A stretch of DNA of 64,000 nt from Hysterangium stoloniferum. Taxonomy: Eukaryota > Basidiomycota > Agaricomycetes > Hysterangiales > Hysterangiaceae. The stretch is from the NCBI GenBank assembly GCA_015178975.1, contig WHVD01000019.1, forward strand, positions 558,001-622,000, in the 5' to 3' direction. Below, in pieces: positions 34,867-44,799 of this stretch; positions within the stretch are counted from its first letter, which is position 1, and the number at the start of each line of letters is the position of its first letter. The position numbers and the translations under genes are program-made. The notes beneath the pieces were generated by a model. The model was not told the DNA's origin. It searched no databases and saw only the letters and a list, made by a program, of their open reading frames with translations.

Positions 34867-36013
34867 TCAACCGCGCTTTACATTTGGACCACCCACATCT
34901 ATGGACTTTCCCGTCTTGATGGCAAGAGCACTCAGACATACCTCCCAAGCAAACTCCAGAACACTGAACAATCTGTCGTCAAAAACCCCAAGTGCAGATA
35001 AATTGCTCCATAAACCGTGTACTTTGCGGGCGTCGCCAATCAGCTCGTTCAAGGGAAAGGTGGCAGCATGCTTCCGCGCCAACTCGTCCAGGGAGTGTTT
35101 TGTTTCCTCATACACGGGTAATAACTCGTCGAGAAGGGTGTCAAGGCGTCTCGTATAAATGTATGAAAGCAAAATGGAAAACGTCGCGGGACTAGGGATG
35201 CGGAGCGGAACGACAGGGAGGGTGACGATCTCATCTGGTGTGGCGGGGGGCTTGGGTGGCGAAGGAGGGAGTATGGAGAGATTGGCACAGCCCGCAACAA
35301 GCACGAGAGCATGGGCGGGAAATAACACTACGCGCTCGTGATCGCATGCTCCGGAGTAAATAGCAAGGATGTGACTTGGGGGCTCGATATTAATATCGTG
35401 ACAAATAAGTGCCAACTTCTCTGGTAATTGGCCTATTGGAGGTTTAGCTGACGTATTACGGGTTGCCTGAAATAATCTTTGAACAATGTAAATACACCCG
35501 TGTAAACAAAGATCGACGGAAGTGATTAGAAACTCACTTGGGCCCAATTTCTTTGAGCGTATGCTGAATATAGCTCAATGGAACGTCAGCCAAAACAGGA
35601 TTTACTGCAACAACGGCAAGGGGGTCGATGGCGCGGTACTTTGGTCGAGGAAGATAACGAGGCAATGTGAGCAAAGTAGAGCCCTGCTCTCCACCTACGT
35701 TGCTGGCTTGTGAATTGGACTTTGTATTCGGGAAAGCTGTTCTATTTGACACTGCCATCCGTACATTGTCCAGGGGGCGATAAGTGCGAGTTCGAGAGGC
35801 GCGATGGGCTGGTGTGCTTGATAGCAACGATGAAGGCTGGTTAGCGTTGTGGGGAGCGGCGCGTGATGTGCGGCGCCTGCGAGCTGGAGTAGTTGCACTC
35901 GATAAACGAGGGCTCGAATCAAATAGCGATGCATTTTCTTTGTTCGATTGTTGGGAATGAAGGGTCGATTGTAGGGACGAAAAGGAGTGGACGTCGCGGC
36001 GTTCGGCGCACAT
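34867..36013 (-). CDS. Clp1-like sexual-development protein
   Basis: Two exons: 36013 to about 35537, and about 35478 to 34867. The donor GTGAGT follows LKEIGP, and only the acceptor ending CAAAG (leaving LFQATRN) keeps the frame. The predicted product of about 365 residues matches the usual size of basidiomycete Clp1. The N-terminal third is Ser/Arg-rich and probably disordered. The conserved part starts RYLPRPKYRAIDPLAVV and continues ALVLVAGCANL, PVVPLRIPSPATF and LLSYIYTRRLD. From family knowledge, Clp1 acts downstream of mating-type homeodomain factors and is required for clamp formation and dikaryotic growth; its biochemical role is unclear. Assignment is by remembered family pattern, not by a search. 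Confidence 0.65.
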
Positions 36014-37610
36014 GACAGTTTAAGTGTCCTCGATCTTCGTGGACTATGGAAACAATACTTGAAATCAATATTGGCGTTCCCCTGGAAGGCGAAAAGGGAG
36101 GAAACGCGATTATTTTCTGAATTATGGAGCATTTTAAGATGACAGTCAGTAGCACTTATACCCATTGTAAGATAATCTAATATTCCCAATATAGGAATTG
36201 ATCCTGTATTTATCAATGTAGGTCCGTGACTACCGCAGCGTTATGTAAGCGCTGGCCTGAAAAGGGAGAACAAAAGAAAGCTGCGTACATACCTCCATTG
36301 TCGCACGATGCCGATTCATAATTTTAAATCCTTCACATGGATCCGTGGCAATTTTGTATTCTTTGAGGATTGAAATCACTGATCCCCCTTCGACTATCTC
36401 GTCGTTGCAGATGTCATGATCATAGGGGTAGTTGTCAGTATGGCCATCATGTCAAGGTATTTCCCAAAAAGTCTACAAAGGCATTTGTAGCTAAGCTGAA
36501 GTGATGCGATCCCAGCGGAAGTATGTTGCGCCTCGTCGGCTTTCCTTCACTGGGTCCGCGATTCCAAAGATGTTCTCTTTAAATTTAAATATGGAAGGTT
36601 ATATTCACAAGGTTGGCCCAATTAACGTGAGAGCAGATAGACACAGTTCTTCAGGGAGGATATTGTTTGATATAGCCAGAAATGGTTGTAGAAGGTACAC
36701 CTACCTAGGTCCGTTATGGGTGGAAAAAATTGGCGCGGTGTGCTTCAGAAGAGATTCATTTCAAGTACGGCACGATCTTTGAAACTCCACTCACTGCCAC
36801 TTGCTGACAAAAATGCCCATCACAATTGATCATACGTCAAATTTCTCTTGATAAATGTGAGTTGAAATTGGATCAGACCCCACAGCGCCTAGTCATTTAT
36901 GTCGGCAAATTCACGATCCGATATACCTTTATTGTCTACTCTCTCTGGTTCTGTCTCGTATGACCCCTTTCGGCTTCTCAAATTGATGTAGTAAATGAGC
37001 CATGAGAGTACCTCATAATCAGTTCGACCAAAATAAAGTGTCCGTGTGCTCAGCTACAACTTACCTATTCCAATTGGAAACAAACACCTAGTGATATATC
37101 CCAACAACAGTATGGGGCATACTCGCGTGGTAACCAGATCTTACGCTTTGTCACTTGAGTTTAAATCGGTATTCACATGTCTCTGCATATAGGCGTGAGT
37201 AGACATCACAAAAGGTGTAACGAGAATTTAAGCCTAATAGCAAGAAGTTTGGTAATTCGACATAACTGCTACGTGGACTTGCGCAGTTCACCGAACTTGA
37301 ATATAGAACTCCTGATGTATTTGATTACTTCACAGAGAAACAATGAAGCTGCCAAGCACCACAACCCATGCTTTGAATGAGCTTTCTGTGTAAGGAAGCC
37401 ATTGGTTGTGTGGGTTCTGCCAAGTGCTTCTAGTTTGTTAGATTAAAAAATCGGCCCCATAAGGACACTTCTGAATACCGATATTTGATATCTCGTAGTA
37501 CTTCCAAAATTTGTCGAAATAGACCAATATCCTTGTGAACCGGGCCTGAATGTATTACATGCACAAATTTGAATCTTTTTTAGTCCATTTTATCGTAGTT
37601 ACTCGTAAAG
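36014..37610. other. No gene confidently seen
   Basis: Short minus-strand stretches (near 36700-36520, for example NNILPEELCLSAL) look faintly protein-like, but no start, splice pattern or family could be established. It may be promoter sequence for Clp1 plus a gene relic. Confidence 0.3.
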
Positions 37611-39755
37611 TTAAAGAATATTGGACATTTCCATTATCAATTTCTCCGCGGAAGATGAACGTGGCACGATGCTGCAATCAAAGGGGTCAGGACGCCTACA
37701 AGAGTAACTCATGAATGAAGTGATCAAATATGGTCATATGTATACCCACGAAAATAAACCCGGAGAGAATCCGTTGATATCAGGTGCTGGACATCCGTGC
37801 GGAGAGGAGAAATTGAAAACTTGGAGTAGCGATGCGAATGTGATGAAAAGAGTACTCTCAGCCATAGCACGACCGGGACATGCCCTATTGTTGGTTACTT
37901 ATTCATATCATACTAGTAGGCTTCTTGAGATGGCATGGTCGCTCACCTTCTTCCAAATCCAAACGCCGCCTTTGGATCTTTCATATCCGAATCTGTAGTG
38001 CCAAGAAAGCGTTCAGGTCTGAATAACATCGCATCGGAACCATAGGTTGACTCTGAATGAAGTATGCCCCTTTGTATATATTTGGAACGTCACTCTCTTG
38101 GAGCACTATGAGAGTCTCTTACCATACGTTTCCAAATACCATAGTACCTGCAGGGATAAAGTATTGTCCGATAATATCGTCTTGGGTTAGACGATGCGGG
38201 AACGCCGTAGTCAGGACGGGATGCCAACGCAGTACCTCTTTACATAATGCATTGGTGTAAGGCAGATGCTCCCGGTCATCGAATTCGGGCAATCTGTTTT
38301 GGCCAATGACTTGATCAAGTTCACGCTGGGCCTTATATTGAGCTTCGGGATATAGGACCATAAGAAGTATGAATATTTGCAGGGTAACAGCGGTCTGAGA
38401 TAGAACAGAGGTTTTTTAAAGGGTCAGATACAAGAATAAGGCAGCGTACTGTATCCGAGCCTGCGGCATAAATGACACCTGCCACGTTCCTAGTAAGTTC
38501 CTCGTCACCCAGGGATACATGATCTCCATTCGACAAGTCTTCTAGTAATGTTGCAGTTAGGGAGGGCTTGGCCGTCCCTAATTTCTAACGAGGCTATTAA
38601 AACCCACAAACACGTCCAAAATGGCCCATCAACTTACTATTTCTTCTTTCACAGCTTTAAATGGCACTGTGGGCATGTCAAGTAAGATCTTTCGTCCTAT
38701 TCTAGCCGTTTTCTTAAAACCGCCACCCAGCATCCATTCGGGAGTATACCTGACTATGGGGTGTTGGGGGGCACAGAAAACAAATTTATGGGCTAAAAAA
38801 GCAACATATCCTTACGTATTGGTATCGTGTTGACAAAATGTGCACCTGCACTTCCCTCCGAGCCTACCAATTTAACTGCAGTCTCGGCAATGGTGATGTA
38901 TGGGTCATTTTCAGGAAGTACCTCAATCCCATAAGCAATCTGACAGAAGTATCTATAAGTGTTGATGTCACCAAGTACTAATCTCCATACCTCCATTATC
39001 GCGGCACCGACAGAATGCCGGATATGGGACACCCACTTATCTGGAGATTTGTGAAGGCGTTGCAATAAATCTCTACAAATCGGCCGTTCAATCCAATCAA
39101 AGCAATTTGGCGGAGGGAATTACCTTGAACCTTTAAGCTGCGCCGAGAGTATGTGAGAAGCTAATTGTGGGCCATTCAATGTTTGATGAAAGAGTTGTCG
39201 ATGTCGTCGCCACCGCGCTCCGTAGGACATGAAGGTCAATCCCCAGTCGCAGCCCATTCTTCCAGGATACTCTAGTCAAACAAAGATACAAATATTACAC
39301 ATAAATCTACACACAGATCGAGCATGGGCATCATGGGTCGATCAGAGTATATCGCCGATCTCTTTTCGAACAGCTCATACGCCAGATCGGCCGAATTAAT
39401 GTACAGCATGGAGGTACCAAGTACGTTAAGATATACGAGATCACCTGCAGACATGTGGTTAAGAGATAAACGATCGCTTCAATATTCGACTCACCATACT
39501 TGTTTGCCCACTCAGAATATGTCTCCCACTCATGATGAGACGGCAGATCATAGAGATTACCTATAAGAAATCTTCCCGGTGGGCCTGGGGGTAAGACGAG
39601 TCCTAAACTTACAATAATAAATTGTGGGTTTAGCGAATCTCTACAGTCATACCTATAGGGATGCGTCTCCTTAATACCGCTCTTAGCGTTAGGATCGAGA
39701 TCAAAGAAACAAAGATCCCAGCCAAATAGGCAGTCGAGATATTCATCGAGAGCAT
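37611..39755 (-). CDS. Cytochrome P450 monooxygenase
   Basis: Start at 39755 chosen because it gives a classical membrane anchor (MLSMNISTAYLAGIF..., about 34 residues) followed by the proline hinge VLPPGPPG after the first intron. Many short introns follow. Blocks in order: WGLTFMSYGARWRRHRQ (C-helix), I-helix AAGSDT, K-helix ExxR in CKEVLRW, FRPERFLG, and the haem loop FGFGRR-ACPGR, where an intron splits the second Arg codon. The haem-ligand Cys codon is at 37880-37878. The last exon reads RPDPFDCSIVPRS. It looks intact: an ER-anchored oxygenase using a reductase partner, similar to the large mushroom families annotated as O-methylsterigmatocystin-oxidoreductase-like. Substrate unknown. 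Confidence 0.85.
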
Positions 39756-40039
39756 TACTACAATGAGTCAGAATAGGGGTTCTGATGTAGTGCAACCCAC
39801 TATCTATAGGAAGTCTTCCATTTGCAAATTCTTACTTAGTAATGTCCAGATTATAAATACCCGGCGAGATCCGATTTTTGCAATATCTCAACTTGAGGGT
39901 CCCATTTCTTACACATTGAAATGAACCAGAAAGCACCGAATCAGTTGTAAGTAGCGTTAACAAACCTGGGGTAAAAGGTTATAAGCGAAAGAACAGGCTT
40001 TGCCTAGCATCAGCCTTTTAAACAGTGAGCTGCCGCGTC

Positions 40040-40124
40040 GGCCGCCTGGCATAATGGCAATGCGTCTGACTACGATGCGCTCTTCGAAATCAGGAGATTG
40101 CAGGTTCGATCCCTGCGGTGGTCA
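40040..40124 (+). tRNA. tRNA-Arg (ACG) with a 13-nt intron
   Basis: The 7-bp acceptor stem is GGCCGCC with GGTGGTC, then discriminator A. The D arm is GCAT/ATGC and the T arm GCAGG-TTCGATC-CCTGC. The anticodon stem TCTGA/TCAGG encloses the loop CTACGAA with anticodon ACG. About 13 extra nt after the base following the anticodon form the expected nuclear tRNA intron. T runs downstream (from 40129) suit RNA polymerase III termination. It lies 285 bp from the divergent P450 start. Confidence 0.9.
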
Positions 40125-42339
40125 AACATTTTGCTATTTTCGGTTTCGGACTCCTTGATCCGGTTTGTTGGGAAGCCATTCGATGGAAAGGCTTCATTGG
40201 GAAATCAAGCTCAAAACCAATCCAAGTTCACGGTGATTGATGCATGCAAGATCGCCGGGAATTCACTTGTGATGTTGTTCGGAGTCGGAATTTCGAACTT
40301 ATTCTGCATACAATTTCGTAAGTTCTCTTTTAAAATTTCAAATACAGCAGAAAATGTCATTATGTATATTGGGAACCGGGTAAATCAATACATTATGAGA
40401 TTTTACATTATAAGCAAGGAGTTTACCCGGCAGGCTCCCAAGTTTGTTCTGACCCAACCCTATGCATTATGAGCAAATATGCATTTAATTATAGTAATGT
40501 GAAGTCATGCATTAAGACATTATATACTGCTAGTAGTAGCATACCATCGTGCGTATTCAGGTAGCGTTGCTGGAAGTGATGGTATCCTCTTATGACTTCC
40601 CTTCTTTCATATGGTTTATTATAGGCGAGAAGCGACATGTTCACTGATCCCTTGCACCTATCGATAGAAAAAAACGCATAAGTCAGCCAATGCAAAATGT
40701 TGAAAAATTCTTTTCCAATCCATCAACCGCGACTTGCTGACAGGCAATATATATATCGTGTATATAATCTGCAAGCTTAATGTAACTGTTTCTACGTCGC
40801 CTATGGATGAGTCTTGTTTGACGGACCTGCTAGTTTATGGGTGTCTAGCCCGCATCTAGACGATTACAACAATTTCCCCCTCAAAATTTCAAGCTAATCA
40901 CCCATTAACAACGCACCACACTCGTCTCAATAGTAGCTTCTATACACAGCTATATATGTTGTCCTGTATAAGGCTGCAGACAGAAGGGAACAACTGAGGC
41001 TCACAGGCTCCAAATCAAGCATGCTGCTGACAGATTTGTGGGTAGTAAAGATACTTTATTTTTGATCCAAATGAGGCTTCCTCATAATGAATTCACAATA
41101 CCACTATAAAATAAGCACGGACATCTACTCAGTCCACAGTCACAGCGTAAAATGATTTCAAAAAATAGGCTATCAATAGCTGAGAAGTTCCTCATGGCAC
41201 TTGACTGAGAACGCCGAGGTACTGTATTGCATAATTCAAAGGACTTCAAATACGAAGTGCCAGGATTCAAGCTGCCCCTAAGTCCTTGTGGGGATTTTTG
41301 ACAGGTAATATAAGAGATGTAACATCTCATAACGACATATTCTAAATGGTAAACATCACCCGGCTACTGGAACACCCCCGTTCGCCTAATTCTCCATGTC
41401 CTATATGAGCTCAATTTTCAAATTTTCTCGAACGAGCTTGTTTACCACAATGTTTTGAGCAATCCCTGCTGTATGTTAATTCCGCCGAAAATGGCGTATG
41501 AACCCTGCAAAAAGATCGGCAACCCATTCCGATTGTTCCATCATTCTAATCCTAGAGTTGTACGTCCTCCCCCGTTAAAATACAATCGGTGGAAAGTGTA
41601 AAATTCTCCATTTTCAGAAGAAAAATATACTGGACAATCCCTTTGATGCCTTACGGTGAAGCACCGATATGCTTTTCATGAGAAGGTTCAAGTTGAACAG
41701 CAGTGCTGACCCAGTACACCCCAGTCCAAACCAAGTATTCACGGCGAGTCCGTTTTCGTGTGCTAGATAGCACAATTTTTAGCGAAACGTTGCAGAAACT
41801 TATTAAAGCAGCTCCATAAATCCCCCGATGATTGGGAATCGCACGTTCGACATTCAACAGATGCGATTGTAAATGGAGGAAGCAGTTACAAAAAAGCAAA
41901 TCGCACGTGAACCAATTCCTTCGAATCAATATCTAGATAGCATGTGGGATAGATACACTCCCAGAAGACGACCCATACATTGGAGTGATTGAATTGGCAG
42001 CTAGATTGGTCGGAACCGTTTCTGCTCCAGAGCGTAATTGGTTAACACAATACCCTTATTCGTGACCACCGTTTATCACTTCTCACCTCTTGATCTCACC
42101 AGTATCGTAGCAATGCACCTTCCTGAATGGTTTTCTGCCAGATTTAAGAAGAACGCTAAGATCCGCAGGAGGCTCACAAATGTTCTTATCGTGCCTTACC
42201 AATTTATTACGAAAGAAGCTTCCCTGGTTCATTAATGACTGATGATCAGATAAATATTCACGGAGCTGGAACTGCGAAACCGCACCAACTGTCACATTAC
42301 CGATGCGAAAGCCGTTGACAAGAAGATCTCTGACGATGA
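40125..42339. other. Intergenic region without a confident gene
   Basis: AT-rich. Short frames on both strands show no family signature. The 40098-40472 plus-strand frame starts inside the tRNA and is judged spurious. Confidence 0.35.
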
Positions 42340-42650
42340 AGGGGAATCACTATAAAAGTACCAGCAATAGTTTATGCGACGGGTGCTGATACAGTATGCT
42401 ATGTATCTCGGCTTCAGATTCCGGTCATGCTCAATAGTTTTTCAGACGGGCTCCGCCTGCCGTCATTCGAAGATCGTAGCAGTCTGCCCTACATTCCGGC
42501 GCTATGTAAGGAGGTAATGCGTTGGTATCCCCGCACCATTACAACGTTACTGAGACCTATTATCAAGAGGTATCTCGAAGTCCCTGGCCCACGCGAAATA
42601 GTCAATCAGGTGTCAAAGTAGTGGGTCAGGATCCTTTTGCATATGGTGAC
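42340..42650 (+). pseudogene. Cytochrome P450 relic
   Basis: Contains a P450 I-helix (VPAIVYATGADT) and, in another frame, a K-helix region (SSLPYIPALCKEVMRWYP, ExxR retained). The anchor, C-helix and haem loop are missing. It resembles the intact P450 at 37611-39755 (LPYTNALCKEVLRWHP), so it is probably the remains of a tandem or inverted duplicate. Confidence 0.65.
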
Positions 42651-42709
42651 CATCGTTTCAAATCCTAATATACAGTGCGGTACGACAACATCAGTCCAGA
42701 AGATGCCGA

Positions 42710-43652
42710 CTACTTCTCAGTATGCCTGATGGATTCAATATGCTCCATTGGATGGCGCTCAGTCCCTTTCTCGAGGTCAGCCGCCCACAAGGCTGCGCCA
42801 ACGGTCGATGTGAATATGAAGAAAATCGAGGCCAGAGGAATCAAGTTTAAAGCCACGGCTGTAGTACCGAATCTGGGTATTTTATTAGACTATTGATCGC
42901 GGGAAGAATAAAAAATGCGACATGCCCAATATAACCGCCACGACGGCGTTCGATTTCAGCTTGCTTCTGAGTTGCATTGTAGCCTTTGAGTTGATAATAG
43001 CGTCCATGAAATGCAGGACCGGCTTTCCGTCCCTGGGCAATCAGGAAAGCTATAGTCCCAACCATAGGAATGAAGTTGAGGGGAAGAAAGAGAATATAAT
43101 CAATAAGCAGGGACGGTGCAAATCTGAATATGCGTTAATTGGCTAGATTTATATATACCAACTTTCGTGAAATGACCTTTGCATTGGTTGTATAAGCGCC
43201 TTTCCAAGCTTTTCTACACCTTGACGATCCGGCCCCGGCTTGATTTCCCGTCCTCTGCTGACGAGCGCTTCCAGTCCCTTACTTACGAGAGTCGCGTCAA
43301 ACAAATCGGTAAGTGCTCCGTCAAGTAAAAAGGCTTTAGCAATAAATGTAGTTATGGTGGTGGATTCCGATAGAACGAGCGCTATTGCACTTATTGAGCC
43401 AAAGGGGCCATTCACGAGTGTTAAAACCGCTGCTTGTGGTATGTAGGTCACAAAGAACATGGTAGATGTTACCACAGCGGTAAGAAGCATGCATTGAATG
43501 ATGCGAGATGCCAATGGGGGATAGAGGGATGGATGAGAAAGAAAGTAGGCCACTCCAAGAAGTGGATAAATATATGTTTTTGAAGTCAAAGCTTCTTCGC
43601 CAATGACAGCGACTTCGGTCGCGCGATTCTTAACCTGGATTTTAAAGGACAT
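42710..43652 (-). CDS. RRT8/EI24-like multi-pass membrane protein
   Basis: Three exons. Exon 1 (from 43652) has hydrophobic segments (GVAYFLSHPSLYPPLASRII; MLLTAVVTSTMFFVTY), then EKLGKALIQPMQR. Exon 2 has DYILFPLNFIPMVGT, then LIAQGRKAGPAFHGRYYQLKG. Exon 3 has TAVALNLIPLASIFF, then GAALWAADLEK. These blocks match fungal proteins related to yeast Rrt8 (outer spore wall / lipid droplet) and the EI24 domain. Intron 1 needs the donor GTCATT to keep the frame (QR-FAPSLL). Intron 2 works best as a GC-AG intron (GG|GCATGT ... CCCAG|A), giving YIG-FGTTAVALNLIP. Probable role in lipid-droplet or endomembrane biology, inferred from the family only. Confidence 0.7.
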
Positions 43653-44137
43653 ATCCTGGGTGTGGTGGTGGCTGAAGGGTGAAAAACAAGCAGCCCTTCA
43701 TTCCGGGAGTCACCAATGACATCACATTAAGCGCATACCACCTCCCCACCCTTCCGGGTTTCAATCTCGGCCTGGACCAGGCGCCAGGGCATGGGTTCTA
43801 AATACGGTTCTCACAGAAATACAAAAGATAGACCGTGATGTCCGAGAGTCAGTATTACTACCAAAAACAGAAATATTGTTTTTATGAAGATTTTATTAAA
43901 TTCTGAATCCCTCTGAATCACGTAAGGCTGTCGTCAATCAGCCTTGCTGGGTGTCCGCGGGTCACGCAAGTTGAGAGGACCACGCTATATTGTTCAGAAC
44001 AGAACAGATACGAGGGAGTACATAAAAAGGGCTTATCTAATGTAGTTATGTAAAGGTCCATGCCTGGAAGCCAGGCTTACAAATGACTTGATGTGAAGGG
44101 GAAATACAACAATCAATAGGACAAGAACTTGGCAGAT
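43653..44137. other. Intergenic
   Basis: Upstream region of the RRT8-like gene, with a GC-richer stretch at 43730-43800. No gene or repeat assigned. Confidence 0.3.
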
Positions 44138-44167
44138 GAAAGTATTAAAAATAGTATGAGTTGATTT

Positions 44168-44295
44168 TGTTAGTTTGAGTAATGCTAGCAGTGCTTCCCA
44201 GGGTCAGGTGGTGTAATGGTTAACACCCCTGCTATATATGCAGAAGCCCTGGGTTTAATCCCCAGTCTGGCCATTCATTTTCTACACTTTTAACA
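44168..44295 (+). repeat. 5' LTR of the miniature retrotransposon
   Basis: 128 bp, TGTTAG...TTAACA. It carries a tRNA-like unit at 44202-44273 and a T4 run at 44278-44281. It differs from the 3' LTR only at 44256 (T here, C at 44540). Confidence 0.9.
44202..44273 (+). ncRNA. tRNA-like Pol III unit in 5' LTR (B box mutated)
   Basis: The acceptor halves GGTCAGG and TCTGGCC can pair (with G-T pairs), the D stem is GTGT/ACAC and the T stem CTGGG/CCCAG. The A-box-like TGGTGTAATGG is intact. The T loop reads TTTAATC, so the B-box cytosine is lost. T4 at 44278 would terminate Pol III. The anticodon arm is irregular (no T before the putative anticodon), so it is unlikely to be a working tRNA. Confidence 0.75.
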
Positions 44296-44310
44296 GGTTA
44301 TGGGCCCCGC
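44296..44310 (+). other. Primer-binding site, initiator-tRNA anticodon-arm type
   Basis: GGTTATGGGCCCCGC sits directly after the LTR. Its first 12 bases are complementary to GGGCCCATAACC, the anticodon arm of eukaryotic initiator tRNA-Met. Priming from an internal (half-tRNA) initiator fragment is known for Drosophila copia and yeast Ty5. The same 15 bases follow the copia LTR at 55915. Confidence 0.8.
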
Positions 44311-44451
44311 TGTGTGCTATAGGGCATGGTTCCTGTGTGTAGAGTGAACAGCTATATTTGTGTGTGGTATAGTGGACAAGTCTGGACAAAAAGAGCCAGA
44401 GAGGACCTATATCTGCTTATAGTATAGTTGAGTGCTAGCATTAAGGGAGTG

Positions 44452-44579
44452 TGTTAGTTTGAGTAATGCTAGCAGTGCTTCCCAGGGTCAGGTGGTGTAA
44501 TGGTTAACACCCCTGCTATATATGCAGAAGCCCTGGGTTCAATCCCCAGTCTGGCCATTCATTTTCTACACTTTTAACA
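44452..44579 (+). repeat. 3' LTR of the miniature retrotransposon
   Basis: 128 bp, identical to the 5' LTR except at 44540. Preceded by the purine tract AAGGGAGTG and followed by the GATTT duplication. Confidence 0.9.
44486..44557 (+). ncRNA. tRNA-like Pol III unit in 3' LTR (B box intact)
   Basis: As the 5' unit, but with a consensus B box (GGTTCAATCCC). A box TGGTGTAATGG, paired acceptor and T stems, and T4 termination signals at 44562-44565 and again before the LTR end. A Pol III transcript is predicted, not shown. Confidence 0.75.
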
Positions 44580-44799
44580 GATTTATTGTAAAACACAATC
44601 TACAAGGGTTTAAGAGACTTGTAATAGAAGTACTTGTGTGTCAATCAATGTGTCAGTTAATGAATCACCTTTTGACATGATAAATTTGGTGCTAGTTAAG
44701 GTATACATTAGCCTCCAAAAACATGGTCCTCAATTTCCATTTTCATATAAAAAGTTGAAGGAATAGGTGAACCGCCCCTAGGAGAAGGGTGTTTCATCA

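Larger units (their letters stand above)
44168..44579 (+). mobile_element. TRIM-like miniature LTR retrotransposon with tRNA-like units in its LTRs
   Basis: 412 bp: LTR 44168-44295, internal region 44296-44451, LTR 44452-44579. Both LTRs are 128 bp, start TGTTAG, end TTAACA and differ at one base. The GATTT duplication is exact (44163-44167 and 44580-44584). The primer-binding site follows the first LTR directly, and a purine tract (AAGGGAGTG) precedes the second. There is no coding capacity, so mobility must use proteins from another element; the shared primer-site type suggests a copia. An uninterrupted relative of the target sequence lies at 46990-47155. Confidence 0.9.
44138..44670 (+). 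repeat. Older repeat copy hosting the miniature retrotransposon
   Basis: Outside the insert, the sequence (GTATTAAAAATAGTATGAGTTGA, split at 44167/44580, then ACAATCTACAAGGGTTTAA, CTTGTAATAGAAGTACTT and TGTGTCAGTTA) matches the reverse complement of about 46990-47155. The latter has no insert. The family is unknown and its borders are not determined. Confidence 0.65.

Noticed and set aside
40098..40472. 124-codon plus-strand frame after the tRNA
   Set aside because: Its start lies inside the tRNA-Arg T arm and no protein family is visible, so it is a chance frame.
44202..44557. Two ordinary tandem tRNA genes
   Set aside because: The anticodon arms are irregular, and both units lie inside direct repeats with LTR ends, a primer site, a purine tract and a target duplication.
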